A DNA stretch of 64,000 nucleotides from contig NZ_WTYT01000007.1 of the NCBI RefSeq assembly GCF_009827595.1, forward strand, positions 1 to 64,000. Direction: 5' to 3'. The DNA is from Altericroceibacterium endophyticum (GTDB taxonomy: Bacteria; Pseudomonadota; Alphaproteobacteria; Sphingomonadales; Sphingomonadaceae). How positions within the stretch are numbered: the first letter of the stretch is position 1; the number at the start of each line of letters is the position of its first letter. The notes under the pieces were generated by a model, which saw nothing but the letters and a program-made list of their open reading frames with translations, did no database searches and was not told the DNA's origin. Made by a program: the position numbers and the translations under genes. This document shows, in pieces, positions 43,504-53,008 of this stretch.

Positions 43504-44484
43504 ATGCATCTTCTTCAAAATGGTCTGCCCAAGAGTGGAAACTACTGGCTTTTCAATATACTGACACTTCTGTTGAATGCCGCCCGATTACCAGACCGCA
43601 ATTTCATTGCCGAACATCCAATCCAGGCAGCTGCAAAGAACTGGACATTGAGTTATCCCGAACAGCCGAGATTGAATGTTCTGGATATCGAACCCGGCCA
43701 TAATTTTTACCGTATCGGCTCGTATTTTCGTGAACCAATTGAGGATCTGCAAGACTATATCGCCCAGAATCGGTTAGTCTGGACGCATAGCCGTCATATT
43801 CCAGAATCCGAAAGGGTTTATGATGCCTTCGATAAAATCGTTTATATAATTCGTGATCCACGTGATGTCGCAATCTCGATGGCCAATTTCGCTTTTACGC
43901 CATATCGACAAAAAACTGAACATTTTCCCTTTTCCGATGCTTCAGAGTATTTACAAGCTTATTACGTAAAGCATCTTTCTGGTTGGACTCAGCACGTGGG
44001 CTCGCACCTGCTAGCCCTGCCTCGAAAGAACATGCACATCTTGTTTTACGAGCGGTTAAAGGAGGATTTCGACAGCGAGCTTTCACAGTTGATCAATTTC
44101 CTCGGACTGAATGTATCGTCGAAACAACGCGCTGAAATCGCCGACCAAGTAACGGTGGCCAGCATGAAAAAGAAAAGCAGCGGTCATGTACGCAGCGGTA
44201 GCGCAGGCGGGTGGCGCAATGTGTTGAGTTCAGGCCAGATACGGCTTGCGCGCTTGATAGCAGGCGAGTTGATGGATGAGTTGGACTATCCCTTGAGAGT
44301 CAAGGATGCCAGTTTGCCCACTCTTCCTCGTGAGCTATCCCGCAAGCGAATAAAGCGCTCAATGCGTAAGGGCGTGATTGCACGCGGAGTGAACATGGCT
44401 CGCCTGTCAGCCGGCTATTTGACAAAAATAGATAAGCCAAAAAAGGCGACTCAAGATCAAAGGGTAGAAGTTTCCCACTCATGA
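43504..44484 (+). CDS. sulfotransferase
   Basis: A 326-residue PAPS-dependent sulfotransferase. The 5'-phosphosulfate loop NGLPKSGNYWLFNIL lies at residues 6-20 and the 3'-phosphate motif YIIRDPRDVAISMANF near residue 118. The later LLALPRKNMHILFYERLKED and the Lys/Gly-rich KKKSSGHVRSGSAGGW also match the family. It overlaps the flippase gene by four bases. It would add sulfate to the surface polysaccharide or its precursor. Confidence 0.85.
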   Translation: MHLLQNGLPKSGNYWLFNILTLLLNAARLPDRNFIAEHPIQAAAKNWTLSYPEQPRLNVLDIEPGHNFYRIGSYFREPIEDLQDYIAQNRLVWTHSRHIPESERVYDAFDKIVYIIRDPRDVAISMANFAFTPYRQKTEHFPFSDASEYLQAYYVKHLSGWTQHVGSHLLALPRKNMHILFYERLKEDFDSELSQLINFLGLNVSSKQRAEIADQVTVASMKKKSSGHVRSGSAGGWRNVLSSGQIRLARLIAGELMDELDYPLRVKDASLPTLPRELSRKRIKRSMRKGVIARGVNMARLSAGYLTKIDKPKKATQDQRVEVSHS

Positions 44485-45890
44485 AATTGAGTTCGATTGG
44501 CCTGCGCCGAGCACTAGCTGTCTATGCGCGCGTGGCCAACTCACCACAATGGATGGCGCTGTTTTCCACAGCAGCACGCGCTGTTGCTTATTTCGCGCCT
44601 GTGCCCTTCATTCAAGCGTATTTTTCTACAGCTTACGTGGCATTGTGGTTTCTCATAATTTCATTTCAGGCATTGGCTACGAGAGTTATTGGCAATCTGC
44701 CAATCATCTTAATGCAGATGCTTGCTTACACAGAAGGCGAAGGACCAAATGACGTTGAGCGCATTCACTTCCTGACCCGCAATATTAGTCGAATATTTCT
44801 ATCTCTCACATTCATATGGATCGGGTTTGCACTTATTGCAGGTACTCCGCTGATTTGGCGACAGATAACGCTCACAGAGAACATTCCCTCGGCGCTTATG
44901 GTCTGGCTTGTGTTCGTCAGCGGAGCTTCTTTCCGGATTCTTGTGCTTGGATATGCGACGTATTTAACTGGCTTCGGCGAAGTAGCAGCAGTTAGACGAC
45001 TTGAAGGATTGAGTTGGGTAGCGGGTGCATTGCTCAGCATAGGTGCACTGATCATCTACCCGAGCATCGTCTTAGCTATGATCATGTTGCAATTGCCGAT
45101 CATCTTAAACTTTGCGCAACTTGGTTATCTCGCAAGGCGGAGAAACTGGACCGGGAATAACGCTAAAGGACTATGGCCAGAAGCCAATTTCCTTAGCGAA
45201 ATCTACCCGAAAGCATGGCGCGGCAGCGTTGGCCTTATCGCCTCCTACAGTGTCATGTACGGCAGTTCTATTATATATGCTCAAGTAGGCAATAGTTCTG
45301 ATATTGCAGCTTTCTCCTTTGCAATCAGCGTCTTTGGCCAAATCGCGCAATTATCTAATTCGCAGACAATAAGCATGTTGCCGCAGATGGCACGCCTTTT
45401 GGCTTCAAGCCAAATTGACTCGCTAAACCGTCTTGCCTCCAGAGTTTTAATTCAAACTTTCGTCGTATTTATTATAATGGTAACCGGTGTTTGGACATTT
45501 CTACAAATACTGCAAATTGCCGCCCCCAACAGTTTTCCCAAAATCCCATTAATTCTTTGGTTATGGATGACACTTTCCTATATGGCCATCCGGTATGCTG
45601 GATTTCATTTGCACTTCTATACTATTACCAATGATATTAAATGGCATGTTTTTCATATAGGCACAGCAGTTGTCTATTTCAGCATATTGCCACTGGTCGG
45701 GATACAGTCTCTTACGAGCTTCCCCTTCTCCCAATTCATGGCCTGCGTTTTGTTCTCCATCCCTTATTCAAGGTACTTGTCCTACCGAAAATTTGGCTTC
45801 GATTGGCGCTATGAAAAGATATCTGCTCCGTTGAATATTCTATGTTTCGCCGGTCTAATCGCCGGGATTCTGTGGTTGCAAGCACTCTAG
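44481..45890 (+). CDS. polysaccharide flippase-like membrane protein (Wzx/PST type)
   Basis: A 469-residue protein with about twelve to fourteen hydrophobic segments and few charged residues, as in MATE/PST-type Wzx flippases. It lies between a sulfotransferase and a polymerase-like gene, so lipid-linked unit export across the inner membrane is the expected job. Its end overlaps the convergent gene at 45855 by 36 bases. No sequence motif fixes the exact subfamily. Confidence 0.75.
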   Translation: MKLSSIGLRRALAVYARVANSPQWMALFSTAARAVAYFAPVPFIQAYFSTAYVALWFLIISFQALATRVIGNLPIILMQMLAYTEGEGPNDVERIHFLTRNISRIFLSLTFIWIGFALIAGTPLIWRQITLTENIPSALMVWLVFVSGASFRILVLGYATYLTGFGEVAAVRRLEGLSWVAGALLSIGALIIYPSIVLAMIMLQLPIILNFAQLGYLARRRNWTGNNAKGLWPEANFLSEIYPKAWRGSVGLIASYSVMYGSSIIYAQVGNSSDIAAFSFAISVFGQIAQLSNSQTISMLPQMARLLASSQIDSLNRLASRVLIQTFVVFIIMVTGVWTFLQILQIAAPNSFPKIPLILWLWMTLSYMAIRYAGFHLHFYTITNDIKWHVFHIGTAVVYFSILPLVGIQSLTSFPFSQFMACVLFSIPYSRYLSYRKFGFDWRYEKISAPLNILCFAGLIAGILWLQAL

Positions 45891-46769
45891 CGCAACGGGT
45901 GTTTCGGACCAGTAACTTGCTATTTCAAAGCGCTTTTGCCGCGAAAAAAAATGCTTTGCGTAATGCGAGTTCAAAAGTTCTAAAACCAATTCGAGGGGCA
46001 GTTTAGCCTCCTCACCGAACCGACTGTATAAATCAGCGTAGGACTTATTATTGGCTTCGTTGGCTATAACGAGAGAGCTTATGTCCGTTCCCAAGAGTGC
46101 GTTAAGGGCTGCCAGCTTACCGTCGTCCGCTAGATCATGATGCATAATCAAGATGCGAGTCCGACCTTCCTCAATAATAGAATACTTCTTATCTACATCG
46201 AAATTATATCGATATACATCAACGCCTGTTACCGGCCGGAACTCCTCTTCAAACCATAACAAAGGTACTGAATGAGGATAATGATTTATGAAAGTGCGCC
46301 GAGCTTTTTCTATAGTACTTTCTTTAATCTTGTCTTCTATACCCAAAAAACGGCTTCGATTTTGAAAATAGGCTGAAATGTTGCGCGACACTGGTTCGCG
46401 GATTGTCGTTATGATGTAGAGCGGGCCTTCGGATGATTTCATTTTCCTGCCAGCCAACCACCCAATTAGTTCATGCGGAATCGCGCTGTATCGGACATTT
46501 TCTCGTGACAGCGGATTGGCAAGAAAATTTTCAAGATTCTTACCGCGTGCTCTGTGGAACTGAAATACACTGAATTGTGGTTGCGCGCGAAGCGTCGCAT
46601 AAATTGTACTCGAAGCAACTTTTCCCATCTGAAATATTGCAACCATTGCTCTTTCAGCAGCCTCATACCGATGACCGAACAAGCCTGGATAACAAAGCCG
46701 AAAAATATCTATAGCGCGAGAAAACAATTTACTAATTCGACTCAATTTATCCCCCTTTAATACTATCAA
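45855..46769 (-). CDS. sulfotransferase-like / putative capsular polysaccharide synthesis family protein
   Basis: A 304-residue protein with AIFQMGKVASSTIYATLRAQ near residue 45 and IITTIREPVSRNISAYFQNR near residue 125. These correspond to the 5'- and 3'-phosphate-binding parts of PAPS sulfotransferases. The family is known as a putative capsular polysaccharide synthesis family and its sulfo-transfer activity is inferred. It is convergent with, and overlaps, the flippase gene. It is very AT-rich. Confidence 0.7.
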   Translation of the reverse strand: MIVLKGDKLSRISKLFSRAIDIFRLCYPGLFGHRYEAAERAMVAIFQMGKVASSTIYATLRAQPQFSVFQFHRARGKNLENFLANPLSRENVRYSAIPHELIGWLAGRKMKSSEGPLYIITTIREPVSRNISAYFQNRSRFLGIEDKIKESTIEKARRTFINHYPHSVPLLWFEEEFRPVTGVDVYRYNFDVDKKYSIIEEGRTRILIMHHDLADDGKLAALNALLGTDISSLVIANEANNKSYADLYSRFGEEAKLPLELVLELLNSHYAKHFFSRQKRFEIASYWSETPVALECLQPQNPGD

Positions 46770-46772
46770 TTC

Positions 46773-48068
46773 TTAGTTATCGATAAATACAGGATGCCTT
46801 TTTATATTAGAATCATATCTAAATGATGGCACCTTTCCGTGCTGCGGTCGGATTTCTAAGAGTCCCACCATTGCCAGCAACGAAAATGTAAAAAAGCCCT
46901 CATCCACATAATGCGTCAACCAAACGTCGGTCAGACCGGCCACCAACATGGTCATCATCATGCCGGCCGCCACAGGATAGCGCTCCAATCCCTTACAGGC
47001 ATAAAAAAGCCAGACGGTGGTTAGAGCCAAGCCAACTACTCCGCCGTCTATCAATAATTGCATCCCAATATTGTGCATGGAAAGAAGCTGCGCGCTTTCA
47101 AATGACCCATAGCCACCGACTTTCCTAACAATACCGCTTGTCACCTGGCCAAATTGCCCCATACCAAGAAGAGCCGCAGCTGGCGTATGAGATAAGTGAT
47201 CGAACGCTGCCTGCCAGATCACCATCCTGCCATTACCGTCTGCTATTTCGCCTGCTTCACCTGTCCGCGAAAGCCAGACAGCCCAATCCCTTGGCAGCAT
47301 CAGAGAAAAAACGGAGAGCGATAAGAATCCTACTGGTAATGACAAAGCCGCCCAGCGCAGAAAGCGCCCTTTGAAAAAGACTGCAAAAACAACTCCCGCG
47401 ACACCACCAACCATTGCCGAGCGCCCATCACCGATGGCTAGTCCCCATAATGCGCAGGCAACGGCCACGCTTCCGAAAATGGTGACACGCCCATCAAGCA
47501 AAAAACGAAGCAAGACGCCAACCAGCACAAGAGCTGACAACGTACTGTGGCGCCCCCCTCCGCCTGTCATAGGCATTCCTGTTCTGTGAACAAAAATCCC
47601 CAAATTAGATAATATGCTTGAGTAACCCGTTTGGATTGACCACTGATGGGCAGAATTAATTCCTAATATATATAGCGTTGTCGACACGACGACCAGTGCG
47701 GCAATAGAATTAACGACAGTATCAGTAATTAATGAAAGATTCATTCTCTTCGCATACATAGCTGTCCCAGCTAAAACAGCGCCAATTATCGTTACCGCGT
47801 TTCCGAAAAGAGCGTTCGCTGGCACAATGCCAAAAATTGTAGCCTCTGCCCACTGAACAAACAGCAGAGCCGGTAGACACCACCACCATTTGAGCACTTT
47901 TCCGACACTCTGATTAGGCCCGCTGAAAAATGGCAGAAACAAGAGGGCAAGAGCTAGGAGTGCACAAGGTATCGCGATAGGAGGGTATATATCGCGAAGC
48001 TTTAGAACCGGCAGGAACCCGATGACCGCAAATCGTGTAACCGCATGAGGCCCTAAATTAACTTTCAT
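46773..48068 (-). CDS. O-antigen polymerase/ligase family protein (Wzy/WaaL)
   Basis: A 431-residue polytopic protein with about eleven hydrophobic segments. The large loop contains GMGQFGQVTSGIVRK and LLSMHNIGMQLLIDGGVVGL, where the HN motif is the Wzy_C signature. It could polymerise repeat units (Wzy) or ligate polysaccharide to lipid A core (WaaL); the position next to a flippase favours Wzy. It is four bases from the sulfotransferase-like gene on the same strand. Confidence 0.82.
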   Translation of the reverse strand: MKVNLGPHAVTRFAVIGFLPVLKLRDIYPPIAIPCALLALALLFLPFFSGPNQSVGKVLKWWWCLPALLFVQWAEATIFGIVPANALFGNAVTIIGAVLAGTAMYAKRMNLSLITDTVVNSIAALVVVSTTLYILGINSAHQWSIQTGYSSILSNLGIFVHRTGMPMTGGGGRHSTLSALVLVGVLLRFLLDGRVTIFGSVAVACALWGLAIGDGRSAMVGGVAGVVFAVFFKGRFLRWAALSLPVGFLSLSVFSLMLPRDWAVWLSRTGEAGEIADGNGRMVIWQAAFDHLSHTPAAALLGMGQFGQVTSGIVRKVGGYGSFESAQLLSMHNIGMQLLIDGGVVGLALTTVWLFYACKGLERYPVAAGMMMTMLVAGLTDVWLTHYVDEGFFTFSLLAMVGLLEIRPQHGKVPSFRYDSNIKRHPVFIDN

Positions 48069-48283
48069 GGCCTAACCCCACTTGCTCCATAAGCCAGATT
48101 AATTTAAAAATTGTACCGCCCTTGATAACATAATAGCGTCCGGTTCTTGTGGTCATTTTGAGTTCGCGCCTCATTTTGCCGCGAATGGATAAGTGTCGAT
48201 ATTCTAGCCGCTCTCAATAGTCGCGCAAGCTGTCTCAGCAACAATCAAGCTAAAAACAAATCATCACTTTTTGGAGATCAGAG

Positions 48284-49411
48284 TTGCACAAGCCGGCCCA
48301 CTCACCTTGGGACACGGACATGCTCCGCAACTCCCTCGCTTTGCAATCCGCGCTAAACCATATGCGCTGGATAGCAGCCCTTATCGTTGTCACGTCCCAC
48401 GCACGCGGATTGTATTTTCTACCCCGTTCGGAAGTTGATGGAAAATCTCTGATGCTGGATTTATTCTATCTGTTATCGCGTATGGGTCAGGAAGCTGTAG
48501 TACTTTTTTTTGTCATGAGCGGGCTTCTAATAGGCGGAAAATTTCTATCTCCTGAAAATCAGGATCCGGTACGGTTTGGCAACTATCTGGTCGCGAGAGT
48601 TTCGCGCCTAGGAGTCGTCGCAATCCCGTGCATCTTGCTTTGCTATGCTCTCCTGCAGACAGGCCAGCCTTATTCTCTTGAGGAATGCAGCAGTGCGGTT
48701 GTCCTTTTGGCAAATTTGTTCTTTCTCCAGGATATTTTGGTTCCTCCGCTTTGCAATAACCCCCCGTTATGGAGCCTTTCTAACGAGTTCTGGTATTACA
48801 TACTATTCCCGTTGATTATTTTCTCCATAAAATGCCGGAATAGCCTCCCTTACTTGTTAGCTGCATTTTTTTTAGCCTCTGCTATCTTGTTCTTAGACAA
48901 TTATGATGATCGTATGATATTGCTATATTTTCCTGCATGGCTCTCAGGTATACTCGTGTGGCATAAAAAGACCCCTTGCCTGCCTACTTATATTACGTTG
49001 CCTATTCTGATGCTATGCATGGTTTTTGCCCGAATTCCGCTGTATGAACAGTTTTTCTGGGCCAAGGATTTCCTGATCTGCATATCAGCCGTTCTTTTTT
49101 TGAAATCAACGTTGCGACTTAAAAATAAAACTAGTTATATTGATAGAATTGGTCGCAAATGGGCCGACTTCTCCTTTTCTTTATACGTTATTCATTACCC
49201 GCTACTTCTATCTGTTCCGCCAATTCTTGTATACATGGGTCTCCCTTCAGGCGAATTGAGCCCTTTCGCAGCCTCCAGCTACTCGATATATGCTGGGCTT
49301 ATTTTATTCAGTGTGTTGACGGGATACATCTTTTCACTGTTGACCGAACGACATACGGACAAAATCCGATGGCTGGTGCAGAAGGTGCTCACAAAACGTG
49401 AGATAATCTGA
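48284..49411 (+). CDS. acyltransferase family 3 membrane protein
   Basis: A 375-residue membrane acyltransferase. The N-terminal LNHMRWIAALIVVTSHARGL carries the family's RxxAxxxVxxxH motif with the catalytic His; LWSLSNEFWYYILFPL is the second conserved motif. About ten transmembrane segments follow. Start TTG 48284 has GGAG upstream; an ATG at 48320 is possible. It should O-acetylate or otherwise acylate the polysaccharide in the periplasm. Confidence 0.85.
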   Translation: MHKPAHSPWDTDMLRNSLALQSALNHMRWIAALIVVTSHARGLYFLPRSEVDGKSLMLDLFYLLSRMGQEAVVLFFVMSGLLIGGKFLSPENQDPVRFGNYLVARVSRLGVVAIPCILLCYALLQTGQPYSLEECSSAVVLLANLFFLQDILVPPLCNNPPLWSLSNEFWYYILFPLIIFSIKCRNSLPYLLAAFFLASAILFLDNYDDRMILLYFPAWLSGILVWHKKTPCLPTYITLPILMLCMVFARIPLYEQFFWAKDFLICISAVLFLKSTLRLKNKTSYIDRIGRKWADFSFSLYVIHYPLLLSVPPILVYMGLPSGELSPFAASSYSIYAGLILFSVLTGYIFSLLTERHTDKIRWLVQKVLTKREII

Positions 49412-49435
49412 AGACACAGTCGATTGGGCGCTAAC

Positions 49436-50323
49436 TCACACGGCCAATTTCGCGCACGGCATCGGCAAGCCTGGAACATCTGAACGAAAGGTAAAAACGC
49501 TGCCCGCTTGCGGCTGAAGCAACAACTGCTGTTCGTTTAGATACAGGCGGGCGGTGGTTACGAAAACGGTGCGCATATCGGGCCCGCCAAACGCAACCTT
49601 AGTTATATTCGAGACGGGTATAATAACCGTCTCGAGTAATTCACCTTTGGGAGAATAGCGCCGCACTGCGCCTCCCCCAAACAGTGCAATCCAAATACAT
49701 CCTTCCACATCGACCGTCGGCCCATCAGGGCGACCATCCTGCGCGTCGATCTGGATCAGACAACGCGGATTGAGTAGGCGTCCCTGTAAATCAACATCTG
49801 CCACGTTGATGAACCCGTTCAGCGTGTCGACGAAATAAAACTGCTTACCATCGGGCGAGACCGCCGGACCATTGGATATGCAAACGGGATCAAGTCCTGA
49901 CTCTTGCACAATGCCCTGCGAAAAACTCCAGAACCGCCCGATTTCACGAGCCTCTGCATCATCCATCGTACCAAACCAAACACGTCCTGCAGTATCAACC
50001 ACAGCGTCATTCAGGCGCGTGTCAGCATTCCCTTCTTCCACCGCCACAAGTCGCGTGAAACCGCCATACGGATCAAACTGATATATTCCATCAGAGAGAC
50101 CTGTCAGATACCCGCCATCATCACTAGGCAATATCCAACCAATTTGTTGCGGTGCATCCCAATGAGCGAGCCCTCCCCCAGCCAAGTCACAGCGGTAAAG
50201 CCGGCGAGACTTGATATCTACAAACCATAATCTCGCGTCATGAGGCGACCATAGCGGACCTTCACCCAATATGGTACGAACATCACACAAACATGAGACT
50301 TTGGATTTAGCGACACCGTCCAT
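49436..50323 (-). CDS. SMP-30/gluconolactonase-family protein
   Basis: A 295-residue six-bladed propeller of the regucalcin/lactonase family. Metal-site features: E at ILGEGPLW near residue 21, NADTRLNDAVVD, RVWFGTMD, ISNGPAVSPDGKQFYFVDT and DAQDGRPDGPTVDVEG. It hydrolyses sugar lactones in known members. Inside this cluster it may act on a lactone intermediate of the acidic sugar handled by the following genes, or be unrelated. It is divergent from the GT2 gene. Confidence 0.87.
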   Translation of the reverse strand: MDGVAKSKVSCLCDVRTILGEGPLWSPHDARLWFVDIKSRRLYRCDLAGGGLAHWDAPQQIGWILPSDDGGYLTGLSDGIYQFDPYGGFTRLVAVEEGNADTRLNDAVVDTAGRVWFGTMDDAEAREIGRFWSFSQGIVQESGLDPVCISNGPAVSPDGKQFYFVDTLNGFINVADVDLQGRLLNPRCLIQIDAQDGRPDGPTVDVEGCIWIALFGGGAVRRYSPKGELLETVIIPVSNITKVAFGGPDMRTVFVTTARLYLNEQQLLLQPQAGSVFTFRSDVPGLPMPCAKLAV

Positions 50324-50446
50324 ATGCGAATACTCTCTTTAGCATTTTAGCATTCCGCTAGAATAACCAACGAAATTTACGTTTTCCGTTTACCGTTGCT
50401 TCGGTGCGTGTAAACTCTTAGGCACATTGCGATCCAGCAATCATCC

Positions 50447-51355
50447 ATGGTTCTCTCCCAGCCTCGCCCTATGGACATTAGTGTCATCATCCGTACGTTG
50501 AATGAAGCCAAGTGGCTGCCTGAACTTTTAGGCGCAATTGACAATCAGAATACGCGTTCTTGGCAGACCGAAACAATAATCGTCGACTCAGGCTCGACCG
50601 ATGATACTTTGAAAATTGCGCGTGCACACAATTGCCGCATAGTTACTATTCAGAAGTCCGAATTCACCTTCGGGCGCTCGCTCAATATTGGCTGCGCCGC
50701 TGCGGATGGTCGTTTTCTCGTGCTGATCTCAGGCCATTGCGTTCCTCTGGGCAAGGATTGGTTATACAACCTGTGCACCCCTCTCGATAAGCGGATATGT
50801 TCCTATAGTTATGGCCGCCAAATCGAACGAGAAGGATATTCAAAGTTTTCTGAAAAGCAGCTTTTTTTCAAGTACTTTCCCCCTCAGTCTAAACTCCCTC
50901 AAGATGGTTTCTTTTGTAACAACGCCAATTCGGCCCTGCTAAAAGACGTCTGGGCAAATCAACCTTTCGATGAAGATGTCACTGGCCTTGAAGATATGAT
51001 GCTGGCCAAGACCCTTGTCAGTAAAGGTGAGAAGATCGGATACATTGCTGATGCTGTAGTCGAACATATTCACGAAGAACGCTGGCAACAAGTCAAGCGC
51101 CGCTACGAGCGTGAGGCTATTGCATTGCAAGAAATAATGCCGGAAGTGCACTTCAGTTGGCCGGATTTTTTCCGTTATACCCTAGCTGGTATCATGCTCG
51201 ATTCATCAGCTGCGCTGCAAGAAAAGCGCTTCTGCCGCACACTCGGAGAGATCATCATGTTCCGCACAATGCAGTTTTGGGGCACGTTTAAAGGCAACAA
51301 CGAACATCGAAAACTGTCGCGGAAGACCAAAGAAAAGTACTTTTATCCGCGCTAA
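50447..51355 (+). CDS. glycosyltransferase family 2
   Basis: A 302-residue GT-A fold transferase. The opening MDISVIIRTLNEAKWLPELL and TIIVDSGSTDDTLKIA are classical GT2 nucleotide-binding motifs; later NNANSALLKDVW and EDVTGLEDMMLAKTLVSKGE fit the acceptor part. A second in-frame ATG at 50471 gives the more usual N-terminus. It is followed by the cytidylyltransferase, dehydrogenase and SDR genes with minimal gaps, forming one transcription unit. Confidence 0.87.
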   Translation: MVLSQPRPMDISVIIRTLNEAKWLPELLGAIDNQNTRSWQTETIIVDSGSTDDTLKIARAHNCRIVTIQKSEFTFGRSLNIGCAAADGRFLVLISGHCVPLGKDWLYNLCTPLDKRICSYSYGRQIEREGYSKFSEKQLFFKYFPPQSKLPQDGFFCNNANSALLKDVWANQPFDEDVTGLEDMMLAKTLVSKGEKIGYIADAVVEHIHEERWQQVKRRYEREAIALQEIMPEVHFSWPDFFRYTLAGIMLDSSAALQEKRFCRTLGEIIMFRTMQFWGTFKGNNEHRKLSRKTKEKYFYPR

Positions 51356-51367
51356 GAAAGGCTCGTT

Positions 51368-52060
51368 ATGACGAAATCGCGGACAGTGGCTTTGCTGCCA
51401 CTTAAAGCGCACAGCGCTCGTGTTTCTGGTAAAAATTTCCGACCGCTTGCTGGGAAGCCTCTTTTCCGCTGGATCCTTGAAAGTTTGCTTGAAGTCGAAG
51501 CAATCGACAGCGTAGTCATCAATACAGATGCGCGCGACCTTCTGGCCAAGAATGGCCTCAAGGATGGAGATTATTTTGGGCGGGTAATAATCCGCGACCG
51601 TAAACCTGAAATCTGTGGGGATTTCGTTTCGATGAATCTCGTACTTGCCGACGATGTCGAAGCGATCCAAGCCGACCGTTACGTGATGACGCACACCACC
51701 AACCCTCTATTATCAAGCGCGACCATCACGCAAGCACTCGTCGCCTATCAAGATGCTATAGCGACTGGAAAAGCTGACTCGCTGTTCTCAGTCAACAAAG
51801 TCCAGACTCGTTTCTATCGCGAGGATGGGACACCGGTAAACCACGATCCCAATAAGCTTATTCGTACACAAGATTTGGAACCGTGGTTTGAAGAAAACTC
51901 AAACCTATATATTTTCGATCATCAAAGTTTTTTGGCTTCGAACGCGCGTATTGGTAAAAACCCAATTATGTTCGAAACTCCTTTTCTTGAATCAATCGAT
52001 ATCGATGACCAGCCTCGCTGGGATTTAGCAGAAGCCGTTGCCCTCTATCACAAAGGCTGA
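51368..52060 (+). CDS. cytidylyltransferase family protein (CMP-sugar synthetase-like)
   Basis: A 230-residue protein of the acylneuraminate/Kdo cytidylyltransferase family. LLPLKAHSARVSGKNFRPLAGKPLF near residue 9 is the nucleotide-binding start. The segment ADRYVMTHTTNPLLSSATI and the final SIDIDDQPRWDLAEAV also match. It activates a 2-keto sugar acid as CMP derivative. No sialic-acid or legionaminic-acid synthase (NeuB) is present nearby, so the substrate acid must come from elsewhere or be made by the two following redox enzymes. Confidence 0.82.
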   Translation: MTKSRTVALLPLKAHSARVSGKNFRPLAGKPLFRWILESLLEVEAIDSVVINTDARDLLAKNGLKDGDYFGRVIIRDRKPEICGDFVSMNLVLADDVEAIQADRYVMTHTTNPLLSSATITQALVAYQDAIATGKADSLFSVNKVQTRFYREDGTPVNHDPNKLIRTQDLEPWFEENSNLYIFDHQSFLASNARIGKNPIMFETPFLESIDIDDQPRWDLAEAVALYHKG

Positions 52061-52066
52061 CCCACC

Positions 52067-53008
52067 ATGTCCGACAATCCCAAAGTGTTGGTAACCTGTC
52101 CGCCTATGCTGGGCATGATAGATGAATTCCGTGATGAATTCAGCCAGCGTGGTATGGAGCTTTTTGCACCGACCGTCCGCCAAACGATGAGTGAAGAAGA
52201 GCTGATTGAACTCCTCCCAAACTATGATGGATGGATTATCGGAGATGACCCGGCTAGCTCAAGAGTGTTGGAAGCTGGTGCTGCAGGTAATTTGCGCGCG
52301 CTCGTAAAATGGGGCATCGGTACAGATAATGTCGATTTCGACGCTGCACAGCGCCTCGGGCTTCCCATCAGCAATACACCAGGCGTTTTCGGCAAAGAGG
52401 TAGCTGATCTGGCGATGAATTATGTAAGCGGGCTTGCGCGCCAGAGCTTTCGGATTGATCGCGAAATCCGTCAAGACAATGGCTGGCCAAAACCCGCAGG
52501 TATCTCGCTTGCCGGCAAGACGGCTTCACTGGTTGGCTTCGGAGACATAGGCAGGAATACCGCGAAACGGCTCCTGGCAGCGGATATGAACGTGCAAGTC
52601 TATGATCCTTCATATGCCCCTTTTGAGGGTCTCAATGTACAACCACTCTCTTGGCCAGAGGGTTTGGACAAAGCAGATTTTATTATCTTCACTGCTCCAC
52701 TCAATGCAAATACTCGGCACATGTTCAATCCTGATTTGCTGCCTGTCGTCAAACTAGGAGTTCGTATCGTCAATGTTGGTCGAGGACCGTTGATTGATGA
52801 GACTGCATTGATTGAGGGATTAGCAGACGGCACAATTCACTCCGTCGCTTGCGACGTTTTTGAAAACGAGCCGCTTCCTTTCGACAGTCCATTAAGAGCC
52901 TATCCAGATAACATTTTTGGCTCACATAATGGTTCAAATACTGCTGACGCAGTTTCCCGTGTTAGCCACCGGGCAATCGAGCTAATTGATGGCTTTCTAA
53001 ATCAATGA
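52067..53008 (+). CDS. D-2-hydroxyacid dehydrogenase (phosphoglycerate dehydrogenase-like)
   Basis: A 313-residue NAD-dependent 2-hydroxyacid dehydrogenase. The Rossmann loop is SLVGFGDIGRNTAKRLL near residue 157, the substrate-site Arg in IVNVGRGPLIDETALIEGL, the active-site Glu after CDVFENEPLP and His in GSHNGSNT. The gene follows the cytidylyltransferase by six bases. It likely works on a hydroxy- or keto-acid sugar in CMP-sugar formation rather than in serine synthesis. Confidence 0.85.
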   Translation: MSDNPKVLVTCPPMLGMIDEFRDEFSQRGMELFAPTVRQTMSEEELIELLPNYDGWIIGDDPASSRVLEAGAAGNLRALVKWGIGTDNVDFDAAQRLGLPISNTPGVFGKEVADLAMNYVSGLARQSFRIDREIRQDNGWPKPAGISLAGKTASLVGFGDIGRNTAKRLLAADMNVQVYDPSYAPFEGLNVQPLSWPEGLDKADFIIFTAPLNANTRHMFNPDLLPVVKLGVRIVNVGRGPLIDETALIEGLADGTIHSVACDVFENEPLPFDSPLRAYPDNIFGSHNGSNTADAVSRVSHRAIELIDGFLNQ

